NCBI GenBank assembly: GCA_028583685.1
Contig: JAMXIF010000058.1
Span: 10,341,401 to 10,405,400 of the forward strand
Direction: 5' to 3'
Length of the DNA stretch: 64,000 nt
DNA from: Petaurus breviceps papuanus
Lineage: Eukaryota; Chordata; Mammalia; Diprotodontia; Petauridae
Shown one piece after another: positions 59,701-64,000 of the stretch (position 1 is its first letter; every line of letters starts with the position of its first letter). The notes beneath the pieces are model-generated. The model had not been told where the DNA came from. It ran no database searches and was given only the letters and a program-made list of their open reading frames with translations. Made by a program: the position numbers and the translations under genes.

Positions 59701-60480
59701 TTAGCAATGATATACATATCAGATAGCTGAAAAACTAAGGTCTAATCGTAAAGGTCACTACCAAAAGAGGAAGGAAGGGAAAAGAGGAAAAATGAGTAAA
59801 AGTTCCATAAAAGATGTCACATTTGAGTTGAACTAGGAATTCAAAGGCAAAGAAGGACAGAGGATACTATGGGTTATAAAGCACTGTAAGTAAATGTCCT
59901 GGACAGCTAGGTGGCACAGTGGATAGAATGTCAGACTTGGAGCCTAGAAGATTTATCTTTGAGAGTTCAAATCTGATCTCAGACACATACTAGCTGTGTG
60001 ACCCTGGGCAAGTCACTTAACCCTGTTAACCTCAGTTTCCTCATCTCTAAAATGAATTAGAGAAGGATATAGCAAACCACTCCAGTATCTTTGCCAAGAA
60101 AACTCTAAACGGAGTCATGAAACAGTTAGACACAACTAAAAAACAACTCAACAACAAGAAGTAAAGGCCCAAAGACAGTAGAGTTTATGACATGTCTAGG
60201 GTGCAAAGGGCAGTCCAATTTTGCTGGAGCTTGAGTAAATATATAGAGTGGCACCAAACTGTGGAAGGCCTTGAATGCCAGCTCATAACAATTAAGTCTA
60301 ATAGGTAGGCTATAGGGAAAAGTCCAGATAAAGTCCTATAAGAACATTTGAGGAGGAAAAGATCACTTTCAGTTGGGGGATCCAGGAAGTTTTCTTAAAG
60401 GAAGTGATACAACATAAACCTTGAAGTGAGAGACAGATTTCAATAAGTACAGACCAGGAAAGAGTATATTTCAGGCATGG
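59701..60480 (+). mobile_element. Long ancient repeat, split by a SINE
   Basis: 'agatgtcacatttgagttga' before and 'ggaaggccttgaatgccagc' and 'taaaggaagtgatacaacat' after the SINE belong to the same old repeat as 35646-36345. Confidence 0.6.
59905..60165 (+). mobile_element. Marsupial CORE-SINE (MAR1-like), full length
   Basis: 'agctaggtggcacagtggat', 'ctagctgtgtgaccctgggc', 'cctcatctctaaaatgaatt', 'caaaccactccagtatcttt' and the tail 'aaaacaactcaacaacaaga'. Confidence 0.9.
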
Positions 60481-60794
60481 AAGATAGGCAGCTCAAATGC
60501 AGAGATATGATAAATATAAATAATATATTAAGAATTAGTATTATTAATTTTAGAGGAAATAACCTCAAACCAGACAAAAACAGAGACACATCCAGACTTT
60601 ATCGTAGCCATTATGACTTTGCTTCCCAGCAAAATAAAATAAAAACACTCACTTCATAATTTTAAGTAATTAGCTGTAATTGCCCTAAAATCCATTAGTG
60701 TGGAGAACAAGTGACAATCAACCATTTGATTTACTCTTGCCATCATAAAAAGAAAAAAAGTGGGATGAATGTTTATAAATATTTATAAATAAAC
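60481..60794. other. Unassigned
   Basis: I see no gene and no repeat I can name. Confidence 0.4.
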
Positions 60795-60990
60795 TATGCA
60801 GTATGGTGTAGTGGGGGGAAAACACTGGATTGGGCATCAGGGTATATGGGTTCAAGTGTTGACTATGCTAATTACTAGTTGTATCCCCTTGGACAACTCA
60901 CAACCTCCATTTCCTCAAGAGTAAAATGAAGGACTTGGAATAAATGATCTCTAAGTTCACTTCCAGCCATAAATCCTGTGATTCAAAAAA
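60795..60990 (+). mobile_element. MIR SINE
   Basis: 'ggatatgg.ttcaagtgttga'-type text with 'gtttcctcaagagtaaaatg' and 'ttcacttccagccataaatc' gives the MIR order from head to tail. Confidence 0.65.
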
Positions 60991-61014
60991 TATAATAGGT
61001 CAAATGATTTGATC

Positions 61015-61155
61015 AGTGTTGTTGTCCAGTCATTTCAGTTGTCATCTATCTCTTCATGACCCCATTTGGGGTTTTCTTGGAAAAGTGGTTTGCCATCTCC
61101 TTCTCCAGTTCATTTTATAGATGAGGAAACTGACACAAGCAGAGTTAAGTGAGAT
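61015..61155 (-). mobile_element. Marsupial CORE-SINE fragment, minus strand
   Basis: 'gtgttgttgtccagtcattt', 'gaccccatttggggttttct' and 'gatgaggaaactgacacaag' show the RTE-like tail and part of the core. Confidence 0.85.
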
Positions 61156-62149
61156 CAGTACTAGATACCCAAAAGGAAGACTGGTAGATGTCTCCAGGTC
61201 TAACAACCTTGAATCTTAAGTAACACACTCAAGAAAACTTTGCCTTTAAAAAAAAAGTCACCATACTATGCATCATAAGTAAACATCAAGGTCCCCTGCT
61301 TTATAGCCACTCATCTCACCATACCCATTTATGTGGTGCTATCGGGATCTATTCAGATTCATAGTTTTAAGCCCTCACTAATGTGTTACTTTATACTAGA
61401 CCAAGACAAATGATGGAAGAATTAAAAGGAAACAGAATTTAGTTAAACAGAGTAGTAAGATAAATAATAATGAAGAAGTCCGCCATGTGCAAGAGTGCAA
61501 TATCTCATAGGTTACCATACTGCTTGTGGGAGATGGAACTCTCTCCATATAAAACATGCTCCCATAAAACAGCTGAATAACCGGTTGACTCAGCCTCTCC
61601 TGCTTCTGCCCTCAGAGCTGCCACCTGCTTGTTCCTTCTGGGAAGAGCCACCGTGGTCATCAGCTGCTAGACAGCTTCTCTCCTTGACTCCCTCTTCACT
61701 AAACTACTATGATCCTCTTCTAAATGACTTTTATTTTAGCTGCTGGGATGTTACATACATCAAAGGCTATGTCATTTGCTCTTTTGATAGACTGTCCATG
61801 ACTAGGACTATTTTAGCTCTTTGGCTAATCATGTCAATAGCTGAACTCAGTCAGAACATGGGAAGGAGGAAAAAAAAAACCTTAGGTCAAAGCATCTTTT
61901 TTTTGACAAGTTCACCAATAGGAAAAAAATTCAGACTTCCTTGATACATAGGTTGGAGTGAGTAAAACATACATACACACACACATATATGTGTGTATAT
62001 GTATATGTGTGTGTATATATGTATATATTTCTATGATGTTCCTAGCAGCTAGTAACGTAGCCATGCAAACTGTTATGGAGTTTCACTTGAACATCAACAA
62101 ATCAAAAATCTCCAACTAAATAACAAGTAGAAATCATAAAAACAAAAAA
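61156..62149. other. Unassigned, with TATG run
   Basis: A TATG/CACA run lies at about 61968-62025. The 149-codon plus frame 61495-61944 shows no domain; its end in 'krkkktl'-type text comes from an A-run. No gene supported. Confidence 0.4.
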
Positions 62150-63365
62150 AAATTGAAAACAGAAAAATGATTAAATTGAAAAACAAAACTAAGAGCTTTC
62201 AAAAAAACATAATAATGTAGATAAACAATGAACTTTGTTTATAAAAAGAGAGGAAAACCAAATTGCTTGTGTCAAAAAGAAAGAGAATTTAGAACAACTG
62301 AAAAGGAAATAAAGGAAATAATTAGAAGTTATTTTCCCCTATTCTACAATGATAGAGGAAATAGAGACTTACAAAAATACAAAATACACATACTGAAAAA
62401 ATATATAAATAAACCGATTAAATAATGTAATATCAGAAAAAGAAATTTAACAAACCATAAATAAATTCCCAAAGAAAATAACTCCAGGACCAGATTGATT
62501 TGCAAATGAATTCTATCAAACATTCAAGAAAATTAATTCTAATACATAAACTGTGCAAAAATAAAAAGGCACTCTTCCAATCTTTCTATGATACAAATAT
62601 GTTCTTGATACATCAGGGAAAGAAGAGAAAGTAAACTTCAGATCAAAATCCCTACTTAGCATAGTTGCAAAAATTTTAATAAGTAGGCTACAACAACATA
62701 TTAGAAAGATTATATACTATGACCAGGTTGGCTTTGTACTAAGGTTGATTCAACTTAAGGAAGTTTTATATATACTATATATAATAAATCATATTAATAA
62801 TATAAATCAATAAGTCAATCAAAATTTTAAAAAAGAGGGAAAGGATCCATATGTACAAAACCATTCATAACACCTTTTTCATGGTAGCCAAAACTTGGAA
62901 ACTAAGGGGGTGTCTTCCTATGGAAAATAGCTATACCAATTATGGTATAGTAATGTAATGGAATTTTATTGTCTCATTAGAAATAATGAAACAGTATATC
63001 AGAGGAAAGTGAGAGCTTTTTGAATTGAAGCAAAGTGAAGTGAGAAGAACCAGGAGACCAACTACATAATGATAACAGTATCAAGAAAAACAACTCAGAA
63101 AGACTTTAGAATTCCAAATGAATCATACTACTCAACTTCTGACAGAAAGATAATGAACTTAAAATGCAAGAAAATGACATTCATTTTTAGATATGACTAA
63201 TATGGGAATTTGTTTTGCCAAACTATGTAGATATGTATTGAGGGATTTTTTTTTGGGTTGGGTTTATTTTTTATTTATTTGTTTGGAGATGGCGTGAGAG
63301 GTTGGAGGAACAGATTACTAAGGAAAATACTTTTACTTTAAAAATAAAAATAATAAACTCTTTTT
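62150..63365 (+). mobile_element. L1 fragment, ORF2 and 3' end
   Basis: ORF2 text such as 'actccaggaccagattgatt' and 'gcaaatgaattctatcaaac' (PGPD...EFYQ) at about 62480-62520, then 'gaagtgagaagaaccaggag' and 'tttttagatatgactaatat' at the 3' end near 63050-63220. A large internal deletion near 62825 joins the reverse-transcriptase part to the 3' part. Plus strand, dead. Confidence 0.75.
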
Positions 63366-63429
63366 TAAAATGCCCTGAAGGGTTGGGGGTGGAACTGAGG
63401 ACTTTCCCCCATATTCCTGCTGCCAACAC

Positions 63430-64000
63430 CCTGGTCTGTCAGTCAATAAGCTTTTATAAAGTGTTTAATTATGTGTGAGGAACTGTGTACTGGGGGCACA
63501 AAGAAAAGCAAAAAATAGTCCTTTGAGAAACTCACAACCTAGTGGGGAGACAACATGCCAACAATTCTGTACACACAAGTTACATACAGGATAAGTTGTT
63601 GTTGTTCAGCCATTTCAGTCATGTCTGACTCTTCCTGACCCCATTTGGAGTCTTCTTGGCAAAGATGCTGGGGTAGTTTGCCATTTCTTTCTCCAGCTCA
63701 TTTTACAGATGAGGAACTGAGACAAACAGGGTTAAAGGACTTGCCCAGGGTCAAACAGCTAGTAAGTAAGTATCTGAGGCCATATTTGAATTCAGATCTT
63801 CCTGACTCTAGCCTCCCTAACCACTAAGCCATCTAGCTGCTAATCAAAAGGATAAATAAAAATAATCAATAGAGGAAAGTCATCATTATTAAGGTAGATC
63901 AAGAAAGCCTTCTTGTAGAAATTGAGATTTTAGCTTGGACTTGAAGGAAGCCAGGGAAGCCAGGAATTACAGATGAGGAGCAAAACCATTCCAGGCATGG
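63430..64000 (+). mobile_element. Long ancient repeat, split by a SINE
   Basis: 'agtcaataagcttttataaa', 'gaaactcacaacctagtggg', and after the SINE 'ttagcttggacttgaaggaa' and 'gccagggaagccaggaatta'. It continues past the window edge. Confidence 0.6.
63598..63845 (-). mobile_element. Marsupial CORE-SINE (MAR1-like), minus strand, with target repeat
   Basis: 'gttgttgttcagccatttca', 'gaccccatttggagtcttct', 'gatgaggaactgagacaaac' and 'actaagccatctagctgcta' run from tail to head. The target repeat aggataa flanks it (63588-63594 and 63849-63855). Confidence 0.88.

Noticed and set aside
61495-61944. 149-codon plus-strand frame as a gene
   Set aside because: No domain, no paralog that I recognise, and no splice or promoter context. 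A chance frame is likelier, though it could be checked for conservation.

Overview
The window looks like marsupial nuclear DNA. Nearly every recognisable element is a therian or marsupial repeat: tRNA-derived CORE-SINEs with the characteristic 'agctgtgtgaccctgggcaa' box, MIR, L2, L3/CR1, marsupial L1, and a BovB-like RTE. I cannot tell the species. I found no intact host protein-coding gene, no exon with convincing conservation, no CRISPR array and no bacterial-type operon. Most open frames are short or lie in low-complexity DNA. The window reads as intergenic or deep intronic sequence. All family names come from recognising sequence by eye, not from a database search.

Layout. 1-9.8 kb: an old DNA-transposon tail at the left edge, marsupial repeats, L2, MIR and a solo LTR set inside a MIR. 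9.8-20 kb: an RTE endonuclease fragment, L1 ends, an L3 tail, a TATA-bearing LTR-like segment, SINEs, and a BovB-like RTE end on the minus strand. 20.7-23.6 kb: two L1 3' ends in tandem, the first split by a 1.18 kb solo LTR. 27.56-33.89 kb: the best-resolved locus, a minus-strand L1 flanked by its own target-site duplication. Inside one short stretch of it lie an HMGB3 processed pseudogene, a SINE and an almost full-length beta-actin (ACTB) processed pseudogene. 35.6-43.5 kb: an old long repeat, a trinucleotide microsatellite with a 100-N assembly gap, a head-to-tail SINE dimer, another solo LTR, and an L2 with a long CT/CTGT tract. 44.66-44.92 kb: a copy of the 7SL (SRP) RNA covering Alu and S domains. 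45.2-47.0 kb: an L3/CR1 reverse-transcriptase relic on the minus strand, split by a solo LTR related to the one near 7.7 kb. 48-64 kb: L2, L3, MIR and SINEs, a hAT-like miniature transposon, an unassigned 117-residue frame, a possible R4-like LINE tail, and an L1 on the plus strand.

No genes here work together. What the window records is retrotransposition: L1 machinery copying host mRNAs (HMGB3, ACTB) and probably 7SL RNA, and an RTE whose 3' end resembles the tails of the SINEs around it. I did not find an undescribed functional system. The items most worth checking are the three-insertion site near 30.3 kb, the 7SL copy, the SINE subfamily with its dimer, and the two unassigned pieces at 53.1 and 54.4 kb.
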